This document shows positions 13,545-26,306 of a stretch of DNA of 64,000 nucleotides, piece by piece. Source of the DNA: Arctopsyche grandis (Eukaryota; Arthropoda; Insecta; Trichoptera; Hydropsychidae); assembly GCF_051622035.1 (NCBI RefSeq), contig NC_135355.1, positions 8,866,501 through 8,930,500 of the forward strand. Reading direction: 5' to 3'. The notes under the pieces are model-generated. The model was not told where the DNA came from. It did no database searches and worked only from the letters and a program-made list of their open reading frames with translations. Positions within the stretch are counted from its first letter, which is position 1; every line of letters starts with the position of its first letter. A program made the translations under genes and the position numbers.

Positions 13545-14065
13545 TGTAAATAATGTAAATACATACATACATATGTATGTAATTCAATTTAATTGTGTAA
13601 TTATACAATATAAATAATGTGTTGTTTTTTTAATATGTTATGAAAAATCTACTGACTATTTTTTTTTTATATATGAATGTTATTTTTATGATGCACATTT
13701 TATGAAAATTTTCATATACAAATACAAAGTTTAAAATTTGTCATATGTACGTTACAACGGACCAGGCTTAAGTTATGTATGTATGTGTATCAAGATGTAA
13801 TAACGTACAAATAAATAATATCTGATCAAATACAGTTGATCGTTAAATCGTCATATCAGTCATCGTCACGGTATGATAAAATTTTACATACTGCATAAAA
13901 ATATTTATATTCATACTGATAATGGTCTGCACATGTATGTAAATATTTACTCTTGCCAGGTGTAAAATGTCGTAAAACTTTATTTAAATTTACATACTTC
14001 AAGAACGCTATCTGCATTTATTTGTATTGTGCTTATTATTTTATCGCAAATTTTTTTATAAAATA
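13545..14065. other. Gene-free AT-rich spacer
   Basis: Nothing coding seen. It contains the short palindromic 'catacatacatatgtatgta' motif that is scattered through this genome. Confidence 0.5.
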
Positions 14066-14291
14066 CTAGCTGAACCATCATGCGTTGCAATGCCACAATA
14101 ACGCATGCAATTCCCGTTGCTCTCCTGTTCCCGTTATCGTTCTCGTTCACGTTCCCATTTGCATACATTCCCAGACATACATATAACAAATCCTGAAAGT
14201 TCCATCGCAATCGGTTGAGTGGCTTAGGAGCCTATACGAGACGGACAGACAGAGAGACAAACAGACATTCAATTTTATATACATATATAGA
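14066..14291 (-). mobile_element. Complete short non-autonomous Helitron, 226 bp
   Basis: On the minus strand it begins TCTATATATG (from 14291), preceded by host A, and ends GTTCAGCTAG (to 14066), followed by host T. A 7-bp stem (ATGCGTT/AACGCAT, 13-base loop) lies about ten bases before CTAG. The 5' TC, 3' hairpin plus CTAG and insertion between A and T are the defining Helitron features. No coding capacity. Confidence 0.8.
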
Positions 14292-17200
14292 TAAATATTA
14301 ACAGAATTCTCACTTTCTAACGAAAATGAGAATGCTGAGTGGTATATGTACATACATATGTATGTACAATATGAAGTAACTCAAACTTAAACCCGTAAAT
14401 AATTTCACCGTGGAAGAAAATATTTCCAGATGTAGAAAGGGGTATATTGGATTCTGACGAACCTGAGTCAGGTGAATAATTAACGGCAAGTTCACAAGAT
14501 TTAAAAAAATGTCAATAAAGAAAACATCAAGAAGTGGTTAGAACATGATCTGGGGTTTCGATATACAAGTGAAGAAGAAATTATCAATATGCAATGGTCA
14601 CAAACACAACAATGATTTCTACATTCTTTACATTTTGGATATTTCGACTAATAAGGATTCGAATATAATAGTATATTTTTTTTTTATCTGCAAGGAAATT
14701 ATTAATGAAAAGCTTCACAAAAATCATAGACTTTCTTATTAGATAATAAAAATTAATAGCAGTACCAAAAGTATTCTTAGGTATATACATATAGAATGTA
14801 CCAAAGAGAATGTTTCGTACTGCTGGTCACGTGTATTTGCCGGTCTGTGCTGCGTCGGTATGAACGAACCTTGAAACGGATAATCCTGTTAAATGTCCAC
14901 ATTGGAAGTATGTTATCGTGTTTTAAAATGGAAATTTAAATTATTGATGTTTTTCGATTATCCGTGCTTCTCTTTTCCATTTATTAACCCAGATTATCAA
15001 GAATATACAGTATTGTAATACTAATATGTACATACCTACATATATAGAAACGAATATCGATTTTTTAAATCAAAATTTGTCTATTTCAGTTTGTTTCACA
15101 AAAAAATTTGACTGACTAAATCATTAAAGCTAATTGGATTGTCGTTTCTGAAACTACTTAACTTTCCCTTTATTGATTAGCATGTGAACCTTTTAGAAGC
15201 TAAATAAACGAATCTAAGTTATTTATATGTTTATATTTGTGTTTTTTGTTATGAAGTTTACTGAAAGTGGTTAGTTGTTTTACCAGATTTAATAATAAAC
15301 AATTTCCAATAGTGACAAATTATCACTCAATTATCAACCAATAAATGGCTAATTATTTCTGTTTGAGTGTTGTCATATCACTTAGCAGTTAGCATATATT
15401 GATTAGAAATGTTTAAATGTACCGAGTAGTCGGGGAATTCAAATATGTATACAGGTTAAGCTAAAGTTCAAAAAAATTATATCATTATTTAACAAAATTG
15501 AACAATAGAAATTTTCCTATTGTGTTTTGCTTTAAAATGAAAAAAAAAATCAGCGCGAACATTTTTACCCTATAAAATAATACAATATTCATGTATGAAT
15601 GCAACGCTCTATTCAAATTATTAACATGACAATATTTTTATCAAATTTATGGAAATATCATCATCTTTCGGAATTTTTGAACCAGCCAAAAAAATATTTC
15701 TTCTGTTATTTAAATGAATGTCTGCAAAAATTAATAGACAATGGGACAAGCACTATAAATAAACGTATTCCGAGGAATATTGCGTTGCACCAAAGTGTCT
15801 GTCGCTTTGAAATACTTTCTATATTTAGTCTGCATCGTTTGCGATTTCTTTTACACTGAACTTATCAAACTTCTTAAGTCGTCTCGATTCTAGGACTTCT
15901 GTTGCGTGTTTGCAATTTATCACTTCCTTGTAGCTCAATTTTAGCAAGTCATTGCTCAATAGGCTGACAATAAGAATGACCAACAATTGTCGTCTATTGA
16001 ACGAATAAAATTGTGCTTAAAAAATGTCTAAGTTAGCTCAATTGACTAATTGAGTCGGTACGTGATCGTTTCATCTTGCCGAGCTTTGCAAAAATAGGAA
16101 ATGTAAACATTACAAATACTTGTACAATTTCTGCATTTTCATGCAATGAAATCCAATGTTTTAAACGCTTTTGTTATATGCAATATCATATTATATGTAT
16201 GTACTAAAGAACAGACTTCTATAGATCTAGCAGTTTGATTATAAACAAATATGATATTGAGTCTCTGTATATCAATAAAATCAATAACCATAATAAAAAA
16301 TGTAGTGTTTATTATGTAAAGTTAACTTTTTTGATTTAAGATTAACTTATTTGATCTGAACGCGCGACAAATTAACCCCCAAAGTTGCCCGCAAGTCAAC
16401 CGGTGTGGCCGGGCTCTTAGGTTTAAAATTAAGACACACATTAATTAATTACAGATATCAATTAGTCTATATACACAGTAACATTAGATGAAGTTTTGTG
16501 ATTATGAGACAATTCGATCTCGATATTTGTATCCAATATTGATTTCGGATTATGTTTTCATGCTTTTAAAAAAAATGTGTGAGTGTATTTTGGAAATAGT
16601 TCAAACACCGTTAATCCTATTAAACTGAAATTTAGTATCAGTTACTGAAATGTTTATCTTTACGTTAGAATATGCAAACAAGCAGTAATTTTTTTTAAAA
16701 CGATACATTATTTTATTTTGACTTTTTGTTGTTTTATGCTTATATCTTCATAGTAATATTAAGTAATAAAAAATGACACTGAAAGTAGAACGTGTTTCCC
16801 TACATTATCACTCAAACGTGTATCGAGAATATTTTCATAGCCGGCATGTGTGCGTCATTATCAGGGCCTGCCAGAAAAAATTCATATTTTTTCAGGGCAC
16901 AACCGAGACACTTTCCCCCTTTTAAAAATCCAAAACCTTGGGAATAAAAAACACTTTTTAAAATATATCATTTCAGATAAATCTAAATTACGTGCTATCT
17001 GGAAATTTATGTTTAGCGTCGCCAGTCCATTTAGTCGCTCTTGATTAATTTGTTGATCGTACAAAATTTGTAATTCTTTTCAGTACTGTATTATTATATT
17101 TCTCCTTACAGCCAATGTTAAAAAAAATCGAAACGCAATCGCTACATTAGATAACATGTTCAGGAATCTCATATCGATCATTTCTTTAAAATTGTGTAGC

Positions 17201-18700
17201 TCACAACAACTGTCCCCCCCCCCCCCCTTTCTGATTCGGACTGATATGAGTATGTATTTAATGATTTAATAGCAGGTGTGGCTCGTGATTTTAAAAACAG
17301 GTGAGGCACGAGAACGCTAACCCCCCCCTTCCTCCTACATTTTTTTTCCAAAAAATGAAATGTTTATATTTTAAGTGACATTGAATGCAAAGAAAATGAC
17401 TTTTATTAACAAATTATCGACTTCGTTCATTATGTGTACCGAAAAAGCAAAAATGTAATTAATAAAAAATATTTAATGATAAGATTGTCATATTGTAATT
17501 GACAAGTTTAGCATACCTTCTAAAATATAGTGGAAATGTCGAAAAACGTTGACGGTATCGTGTATTTTTCGAATCTCATAGAGCAGAGCATCGCAAGGTG
17601 AGTGCGTCGGCAGTTTTCGCCGACGCAGCACTTCGATCTAACGCGTGTGAGGGAGAAAACCGATGTTAGTTGACGTTTTGTCACCTATGTATGTATGGAC
17701 TAGCTAACGACTGCCGATTAAGTACATACATATGTATGTACGTAGCTGACAAACTCTACGAGTCGTAAATAATGTGTGCCGCGAATATCAATAGGTTGCG
17801 TGGCTCTGGCATAGAGCATATAGACGACCGGGGCTGACGTTTCTGCCCCAAAGAGACCTTAACACAGCCAATTTAAACTGACCTGTATACGGTAATACGG
17901 ATATTTTTTATCTGCTTCGACTGTCTACACAGTGCCAGAATAGCAGGTAAACTGAAGCCGGCGACCACGGGACCACGGCAGATAAGCGACTGCCCTGAAC
18001 TGAATTACGAACCGGTTCTGCTCACAGTGGTGGTGTGCGGGATAAATAAACACTTGGTGTCTCTTGACGACAAATTAACAACATGCAAAAATTGTTTTTT
18101 TTTTTATTAGGAGTGCTGTGTGTGGGGCAGTGCCCCGGTTGCCCTTAAAGACGAGCCGCCACAGTTTAATAGTATTAAGTGATAATATTATTGTTAGTGG
18201 CACATCTAGTGGGGGGGAGGTCCCATTCCCCCTTATGATTTCTTAAAAACAGCTAACGAAGCAATTTAAGAGGCTTGCAATAAATCCAGAATTTTTTTAT
18301 TTAAAAAAAAATTACTAACACAATTTTTTCTCAGTACGGATATTTCTATTCCTTCATGCCCCAAATTAAATCCTAGGTCCGGGTGTGTCATTGATAAAAG
18401 TAATTTTGAAAATTGCTGCTTTACAGAATAATTTACACAGTATTCAAATCTACCTACTCATTCACGCAAAGCTTTCAAATTACTAACTAGGCAAGTCGAT
18501 ACTTCAAACAATAACGGTACCCATGTACTCGTACATACATACAATGTACATATGTATGTATATATACAGACAATATAGTCACCTAGCGTAATTGACGCCA
18601 CAAGACACGTGGTAATATCTGTGATATAGTATATTGAACATTTATACGTCACATTTCTGTAAATATTGTGGACTATATTTTTGAATTTATAAATACACAC
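14292..18700. other. Gene-free interval
   Basis: No gene supported. It holds a relic of the TTAA-MITE family on the minus strand (14745-14876), a dispersed-repeat copy at 16560-16860, a solo GGGCC-type MITE end at 16405-16422, a poly-C run near 17214-17228, and a short GC-rich hairpin 'gcgtcggcagttttcgccgacgc' near 17600. Otherwise AT-rich. Confidence 0.5.
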
Positions 18701-21430
18701 GAGTGACGAAATTTTCTATGCACACGTCGCGGCGAGTGGCGTGCGGAGTTTTTCCAACCAGTTTTCCCGCGTGGAAAATTCTCATCGGTTTTTCTACCAA
18801 ACGCGCGACTATAGATCGGAAATATACCTTTTATCTTTCAGGGATTGGATTGCGATATAATAGACTGGTGACTTCGTGCGCCTCTTACGAAACTCGAAAT
18901 AGGACTGATCGGGAAGTTGCCCCATTGCCAATGTTCGGCCGCGACACGTTCAGCGTTTCTTCAAGTTTTGTACGGGCTGAGCCTCCTCACGCCAGGGTTC
19001 GACAACCGTTCGCTTATCTAATCGAAATTCGCTCCAAGTGTCTGAATTTGATGAGATCAAACGGGTCACGAGAGGGGGTCACTGATGCCGTGAGAGTGTC
19101 GCATCAATCGATAATTTGTCAAGGGCGTATCCATGGGAGAGGCGGGTATTCGAAAACATAATGAAACGGCAGTATATTTCGTGCAGGACATGAGTGTAGT
19201 CATTAATCATTGTGAAGAAGTATTAGGATTAATAATAACCAACTGTGATTTAAGTGCTAGTAAGTTTCCAGTCATTTAAGAATACATTTCCACACTTGTA
19301 AATGGTTCTTAACCTTTTTGGGGTAACGGTACATCTTTGGAGGAATATTATAAGATATTTATATTTGAAATAATAGCTCTCACATTCACTCAAAATTAAT
19401 AAAAATAAAAGTATATCTAACTAATATACACAAAAGTGAAAAATAAATTAAATTTAAGTGAATTCAATTTAGATTATTTTATTTTTTTTGAGAATACACA
19501 TTATATTTAATTCTTCCATCAGAGTGCTAATTAAGTAACTGTTAACTGATCTCAATAATTAAACTCCTTCCAATCTGGAAATTATTTTTGTCTATTAATT
19601 CCATTGAATTGGTGAATATTTCAATTTGTCTAAATAATTTATTACCTTTAAGTTTTTAAAATGGAGTAAAAATATTCTATATTATATGCTGGTTATTTAT
19701 TATAATTGAGTATTCTGTTTAAACGAAATGATAAACGGACTATATTGCACATTGCAATCTCGCACCCAACAATCGTTGCCACGAAAATCACGAATACGGA
19801 ATATCTGACACAATCGAAATGTATATATTATATTATACCCTTAACCTACACACATGTGTATGTGTATTGAAATATTCTCAATTCATCTATCGGTTTTCTA
19901 GTTTTCAATTTTATGATGTTTATAAATACGCATTTATAACTTATGTATAATTATAAGTATACTAAAATATAAATCATTTCTAAAATTTTGTTTTACATTG
20001 AAATCACTGGTTAAAGTTTGTTTTTCGCATACGTGCTTAAAATATATGTGTACTTACTGTTAATGGACATCTTAATTACGTGGTAAAATTGAGTTTTGAG
20101 AAATGGCAATTTCGCACTTAAATTTTGGCACGTGGCGTGACGTTGATGTCGGTAAAAATCGCAAGTTGAACACACCCAGAATTTTATTTTGCACTTGATT
20201 ATTATCGCACTTCGTGTTTATAGAATTTATCGCTTGTATTATTATGTGTAGATTAATAGGCACTTAAAGATTATACATACATACATATATGTATGTATTT
20301 CCTGATAAAAAAAGGAAAAAAAATGTTTGTCATTATTGGTATTTTTTAAATAATTTTCATATTAAAATGTTTTCACATATTATCAATATTTATTTAGTCC
20401 ATATTTATTGTTATGTTAAAAGGAAATCCATTGACGTAATGTAATAATGCTAAAAATCATCAAATTTCTGATTTAACTGTTGAATTTGGCGTGATATTAT
20501 GTGTGTAAAATGAACGATGTTTACAGTTTATTGCGAGTGTTTGATATTCACTGACATAATTGGGGGTTCCAAACTGGTGGACTGCATTCCGCAAAAAATT
20601 GAATTTCAATGAATCTTGTCGAAGTAGAACTCTCGAATCGATCATTTCATCAACACTTTCATACATACATATGTATATATCTACTATAAAAAAGATTGCA
20701 AAATATATGATTCACACAAGATTTTATTATTTCCTTGTATCATCATACACATTCATACCATTTTTTAATTTTTTTTTATCACAATAACTCTGTATAAAAT
20801 AATAATACAAATAGTTGTATAAATTTATATTTACTAAAAAAATTCACAAAAAATCAATAAAATTTTTGTCTGATAAAAAATATATGTACGTATAAATTAA
20901 CATTTACAAATAAAATGTATATTTTCTTTCTATTACGTTTACAAAATGTAAATGTTTAGTAATATTTTTAGTTTTTATTACATATTCGACGGTTTTGTAC
21001 AAACATTTTTAATCTAGTATTAAAATTTAGAGTTGGCCTTTTTATATCGTAGCTATGTAGTTAAGATAAATAATAAAAGGATTGACCTAGTTTCTTGTAA
21101 TCAGTTTCACGTCTGAGATCACAAATACATGCATACATATCGTATCAAATTTATGCGGTTTATTACCACATACATGTACATATTCAACAGTATAGTACAT
21201 ATACATAGAATGAGATTCTTCACTTTATCTTGCTTTTTATAATAAAATTTCGTGAAAAAGTCGCGTGGTGTCCGCCCTAGATTCCTTGTTTACTATATTT
21301 TACTGCAACGAAACTAATCAATATGTAAGTATAGAGCGGAGCTTTTGTATGTAAATCTGTAACTGAACGGAAGGTACAATTGCATTTATTAAGAATTTTA
21401 CAATATGTATTTGAATCAAAATTCAAGTCA
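18701..21430. other. Gene-free interval
   Basis: An open frame of 152 codons at 18703-19161 has no recognised domain and no supporting splice context, so it is not called. The rest is AT-rich with several 'catacatatgta' palindromes. Confidence 0.4.
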
Positions 21431-21928
21431 TTATTTTTCAATATCATTATCGAATGGCAATATGGTGTTCAGTGACGTCATCAAAATGATGGAATCTTCC
21501 CAGTCCACTTGGTTGTAGCAGTCCTTACAATGGAATTGATGACGCAGTTCTCCTTGAGAATTTTTCTCTGTTTTAACCATGAAAACGTTTTCTTGACGGA
21601 TGCATTGATTCGAGGGTCGATTGCTGCAAGATGTGTCACTCTTGGTAGTGGTTGAAAGGAGTTCTGAGGAGGATTCGGTGCTTTTGCAAGGATGGCAAGA
21701 GTGTATGTTCATTGCTGGACAAATGGGTTGAACAGGTCCATAACATTTGTTCTGTTTTTGCTTCATGCACTCATCGCACATGCCCAAATGATGAAACATG
21801 TATTTCATTATGTTTCTATAGCAAAATCCACAATGTCTAACCACCTTGCGGGTCTTTTTTTTCGGTTTTTCTGATTGCTGGGCTGTCTTCATGGCATGTT
21901 GCTTCAATGTTTGCTGAGTTTTATTCAT
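21431..21928 (-). CDS. Unrecognised 165-residue Cys/His-rich protein
   Basis: A single open frame with ATG at 21928 and stop at 21431. I do not recognise the family. The N-terminal 30 residues are Lys/Gln-rich and basic (KPKKKTRKVVR), like a nuclear signal. A compact Cys cluster follows: HCGFCYRN, then MCDECMKQK, then KCYGPVQPICP and CHPC. Near the C terminus is HQFHCKDCYNQVDW. Paired CxxC spacing suggests zinc binding. The middle is Ser/Thr-rich, and the end is acidic. The non-repetitive composition and regular Cys spacing argue against a chance ORF in AT-rich DNA. It may still be one exon of a larger gene or an old coding remnant. Confidence 0.5.
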   Translation of the reverse strand: MNKTQQTLKQHAMKTAQQSEKPKKKTRKVVRHCGFCYRNIMKYMFHHLGMCDECMKQKQNKCYGPVQPICPAMNIHSCHPCKSTESSSELLSTTTKSDTSCSNRPSNQCIRQENVFMVKTEKNSQGELRHQFHCKDCYNQVDWEDSIILMTSLNTILPFDNDIEK

Positions 21929-21949
21929 TTTTATTCCAAAATTAGAATC

Positions 21950-22830
21950 CGCTACAGCGATGATAATTTTTTTCTCAATTGTGTGACACGTTTAAAGGTT
22001 CAATTGTTTAATTTATTTGAAAAATATCGATTCGTTTGTTTACGGTAAAAATCCGATATACATATATTATATAATTCGATATTACATCGAGATATCGGCG
22101 GCCAGGATTCTTTAATGCACAAAATACTACAATGTTCTACAAAGCAAGAGAGCAAAAAAAATATTGGCAATAGTGAACCATTTTTGTGCCCCTAAGAATC
22201 CTGGCCCACGATCTTTGGATATATGTAACAACACACCAAAAGTAATGGTAGCACATAAACGTGAAATTTGCAAACAGCAAGTAAGAAATCTCGCGTACCT
22301 CTGTACTTCTTGCAAACAAATTCATTTGAAATTTGTAGTATTATTATATGTGTTACATATTTCTTCATTTAAATTGAAACCACCATGAACTAACAGTTAC
22401 ATGTATTTTTCTCATTCAGTGTCATCACCTGGATGGTAATACCCGGTGCGCTCTACAACTCCCGCACCCCCCTAGTGACACCACTGGCTATAGTTGTCGG
22501 CCATTCTTACTGAGTCTTTAACCACTTGAATTTTAATTAGAAAATAAGAGCCCCGTGAATTTAAGAAGTATATTTTATGTCCTCGGTGGTTTTCACGTTC
22601 ATTATCAAATATTTACATTCATAATAGTTAAATGTATATTCATTTACCGTCAATTAGTCAATTGCATTATTCTAATCAAAATATCGAACGACTACATAAT
22701 GGTTTATCTACCCATTGTCATGACGAAAGCATATTTTTTAATAAATGGAAGCCTATTTGTATCCAATAAGAACGTTTTAATAGGCGATTCATCACTTAAT
22801 TTTGATTAAAGCGTTAAGTGTAGACCGCGC
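21950..22830. other. Gene-free spacer
   Basis: AT-rich. I found neither a domain nor a repeat I could name. Confidence 0.35.
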
Positions 22831-24060
22831 CCATCGAAAGTGTCAAGTATCAAAAGAAAAACTACGAATTCAATCATTTATCTCTGGGGACTGGGTCACT
22901 GCATTGAAAGTCGAAAGATCGAAAAGAAAAGATCGAAAATCGAAAAATCGAAAAGAATGAGGCTGAACGTTTTCAACTTCATTCATGAAAATATAGTGTT
23001 TTCACCCCCAATCCCACATTTAGGACATTGTTCTTTCAATGACCAACCAATACGCAACATTCTTAAAGAAATATATCTGGCAATCGCAAAGATAATAGAA
23101 CATAAAACACCTAACTCTATGCTGACTGAAGCTATACCTGCTATCCCGTTATTTGCCTGAATTATAGTTCAAGTACACAACATGACAACATAATGCATTT
23201 TAAAGGTCTGTTCATACCTAGTCAGCACGTACCGACTTCAGCAGGTATCTGGCCGTACGAAAAGTATTCTTTGGTACATTTTGTATGGGTATATTCACAC
23301 CAACCGTCACGTTTACGCCACGGCAGGCTTACAGCAGTACCCGACATTTCCTGTTCATACCTTACAGCAACATCCGTCAACGTATCGTATCCGTTTTTTT
23401 GGCCATCGTGGAAATATACACGCGAATTACGTGCCATGAGTCTGCCGCTTTGCTGTTTTGGACCAATTATCGATAGTGACAGTTGACAGCTGTTCAATCT
23501 TTCGACATGGTTTTGGCGCAAATATTTAAAAAAAATTTAAATTTTTTACGGAAATATTTAAAAAAAAATTGTCCATCATCCACAAGCTCCTTATACAGTG
23601 TCCAAAACTCTTCTTCAGTTTTTCTATTTTTTAACATGGAATGCACATCAAAACGCCTCCGTGCTTTTTTATTGCTTTCTTGACAACAGCGCGATTATAC
23701 ATAATTTTTCGTTCGATAAACGTCGAAACATTTTTGCTGACTTGTATTCTGATGCGTAGCTACGAATGCACGTGTATTCAAGTACTCAACAATACGATGT
23801 AAGCAATATTGCGCCGTATCGTCATGGCCTCTGATGTATAAGTAAGCCGAGTTTGCCTTGCACTCGGCCAAATTGCTGTAAACGTGACGTGACCGCGACG
23901 TGTAGGTAGATATGAATAGAAATGTAATAAAATTACATATTTGAAACGGAGTCGTGCAGAGCTGAAGCCGTGCAGTGCTGTTAAGTATGAACAGACCTTA
24001 AAAAGTACGATGTCTTGTTTCGTATTTTTTAAGGAATATAATTTTTTCTCCTCTGATTTT
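22830..24060 (+). mobile_element. Relic of the 47.8 kb hAT-like family, split by a TTAA MITE
   Basis: 22940-23190 encodes RLNVFNFIHENIVFSPP and PHLGHCSFNDQPIRNIL, also found on the minus strand at 48000-48290. The shared sequence resumes after the inserted MITE at 24002 ('aaagtacgatgtcttgtttc'). Outer ends were not resolved. Confidence 0.6.
23204..23997. mobile_element. TTAA-flanked MITE (piggyBac-like target)
   Basis: Ends AGGTCTGTTCATACC and GGTATGAACAGACC-like (right end read inverted) are flanked by TTAA at 23200-23203 and 23998-24001. The uninterrupted site, with a single TTAA, exists on the minus strand near 47861-47885. No transposase is encoded. TTAA duplication is the hallmark of piggyBac-mobilised elements. 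Confidence 0.75.
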
Positions 24061-24412
24061 TATTGATAAAAATATATACATATGTAAATAAAAATGTCAT
24101 TCATTTTTTAGTATAATACACCCCTCCCCCTAGAAAATCATTTATTACTGGTCAAAAATTTTGCCCCTCTCCCCATGGGAAAAGCTGAAATGACGCCCCT
24201 GCTATCAGGATTACCACCGCTACGAAAACCGTTCGCGCGGATCTCCTGTTGCACAGGAAAATTGCCCAAATATTGCTCAAAAATTTCCCGGGGGGGGGGG
24301 GGGTGATTACTAGAGGTAGGATAGTCACAGTGCTATCCATTGTTTGGCAAACCTTTAACAATGCATTTACAACCTTTGAACAATACACGGCCCCCTCAGG
24401 CTCCGGTGACTA

Positions 24413-24615
24413 GTGATTACATCCCAAATGTGAAAACTGTCCTGTCACACAGAAGAATTCCCGTACCGAAAACCCAAATATTGCTGAACAAATGCTTTTT
24501 TATACGAGATTTGGGCAGTTTTCTGTACGGTAATTTTCGTGCGACAGGAGATCCGCGCGAGTGAATTTGTAGCGGCGGTTATGCTGGTAGCGATTCACAT
24601 TTGGGATGTAATCAC
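24413..24615. mobile_element. Short foldback MITE
   Basis: Perfect 22-bp inverted ends, gtgattacatcccaaatgtg plus aa at 24413-24434 and its complement at 24594-24615. The interior resembles, in reverse, 24200-24305. Confidence 0.7.
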
Positions 24616-24636
24616 CGAACCATCAATTAAAAAGAC

Positions 24637-25190
24637 GGTAATTGGATTATTAGTCACATTGCGATCGTCCAGAAGACATTTTTTGCCATGAAAATCGCGA
24701 ATTAGTATTATAGTTATCGTTAGTATGATGGACTTTTCGGCTGCCAGATGTTCCGTTAAAGAGATATTAGTTAATTTTGGGCGAGCGCTTTGTGACCAAT
24801 AATCACCGAACCTAACGGCTACGTCCGTACTACCGATATCTATACTCGATAGATACGAAATTTTCCATATCCAGTTGCCATATTGCAACCTGTGGTTGCT
24901 ATATGGGAACTAGTTATGGCAAATTTCGAAAATATCGGGTGTAGATATCGGTAGTGTGGACGTAGCCAACAAGGGCTCGGTGATTACTGGTCACAAATTA
25001 CTCGTTACAGAGTCACTAAAATCTCTATAACGGAACATCTGGCAGCCTAAAAGTCCATCATACTAACGATAACTATCATAGTAACGAGAACTTGAGTGCC
25101 AAATATTGTGTATTCGCGATTTTCATGGCAAAAATTGTCTTTGTGACCACCCCAATGTGACGAATAGTCCAATTACCGCCAACAAGACAT
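24637..25190. mobile_element. Large foldback element with a nested MITE
   Basis: The left arm (24637-24812) and right arm (about 24975-25190) are inverted near-copies sharing 'atggacttttcggctgcca', 'tcgcgattttcatggcaaaa' and 'ggtgattattggtcacaaa' type segments. A second element (24817-24967) sits between them. Related arms occur at 38.77, 43.34 and 47.17 kb. Confidence 0.75.
24817..24967. mobile_element. MITE nested in the foldback element, 151 bp
   Basis: Inverted ends start 'ggctacgtccgtactaccga' and end 'tcggtagtgtggacgtagcc', with 'aac' on each side as a possible target duplication. No coding capacity. Confidence 0.7.
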
Positions 25191-25199
25191 GTGAAAAGT

Positions 25200-25990
25200 C
25201 TGCTGGTGTTGCCATCGTACAGGCAGTGGTCGTCGGGCCGGCCGGCGAGTGGCAAACTAGCGAGTGGCGTTAGTCGGTCGGTGGTGGCCACACCGGGCTC
25301 GGATTGACCTCAGGCTGCGGCCGCTGCGGCTGGAGCCTGCGCCCCGCCCCACCCCGCCTCACCCGCCCACCCACACGCCAGCGTCTTCGAGTCGCCCCAC
25401 CGCTCGCGCTCGCAATTGCACTCGCCCGCGCCCGCGCCCGCGCCCCCCGCAGGTCAGTCCGCCACTCCGCCGCTTTTCGCCCCGCCCCACCCACCCACCC
25501 ACCCACCCCACCCCACCCCACCCCGCCCCACAAATTGCAGACCGGTGATTGTCGTGCTGCAGGTCGCGCGACTGCAAGTGCAAGTACAATTGCATGTGTG
25601 CATCGTGCATCGTGCATCGTGCACCGTGCACCCGTGAAAGGGCGGCGCCACATACCGCATATCGATTATAGCGGGTTGGCTGTTTCGCTGTTTCGCTGTT
25701 TCGCTGTTCGCTCTTTCCCTTCAGTGTCTCCGGAGACGGCCCGGCGAGTGGACGCGCCCCGCCTCGCCCCCCCCCCCCCTTCCGCCGCTTCCCCCCCCGT
25801 TAATTCCGCCCCGAGGCCGAGTCGGCGGTGTCTGCAGTGTCTGCACTCGCCTGCAGGCCGTTTGCGAGCAACAAGCTGTTAGGGGCGTTGCGGATAAGCG
25901 ACACTCGCCCTTATGCGCCCGTTCGTAACGTTCACTTTCGCATGCGCTCCTCGCCCAATAAGAATTCGGTTCGACCCGAACCCTCATTCG
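25200..25990 (+). promoter_or_regulatory. GC-rich, CpG-dense block, possible promoter or first exon
   Basis: About 800 bp of GC-rich single-copy-looking DNA in an AT-rich region, with C-rich runs, 'cgcccgcgcccgcgcc', a 'cgtgcatcgtgcatcgtgca' run and GC-rich words on both strands. Frames stay open only because stops are rare in such sequence. The nearest downstream plus-strand gene is CaMKII, whose coding exon follows an AG acceptor at 30408-30409. This block could therefore hold its upstream non-coding exon. That link is inference. Confidence 0.35.
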
Positions 25991-26306
25991 CCCCGTTTCG
26001 TCTATCGCTCTCGATTATTGCACTTTTTGTTGTTATCGATTTTCCCTACATTTCGATTCGCCGTGATGTAATTGCCAAAAATGTACTCTTATTTCGTGTG
26101 AAATTTCATTTTTGTACTAATTGATTCATGTTGAAAAACTGCCCTTAATTAATTGCGACCTCGTTTGACATATTTTTGTACGGAATTTATTTTAAATTGA
26201 CAATATTTAAGATTGCATAATCCATAATTGTGTGTCGAAAAATTTTAATACTAATACGTTCGTATGGCATAGAATTCATGGCAAACATTTACGATATACA
26301 TATATG

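Noticed and set aside
18703-19161. 152-codon frame
   Set aside because: No motif, no splice context, and the composition does not stand out enough to support a gene.
25304-25882. 192-codon Pro/Arg-rich frame in the GC-rich block
   Set aside because: Long frames occur on both strands because stops are rare in GC-rich DNA. The residues reflect C-run composition.
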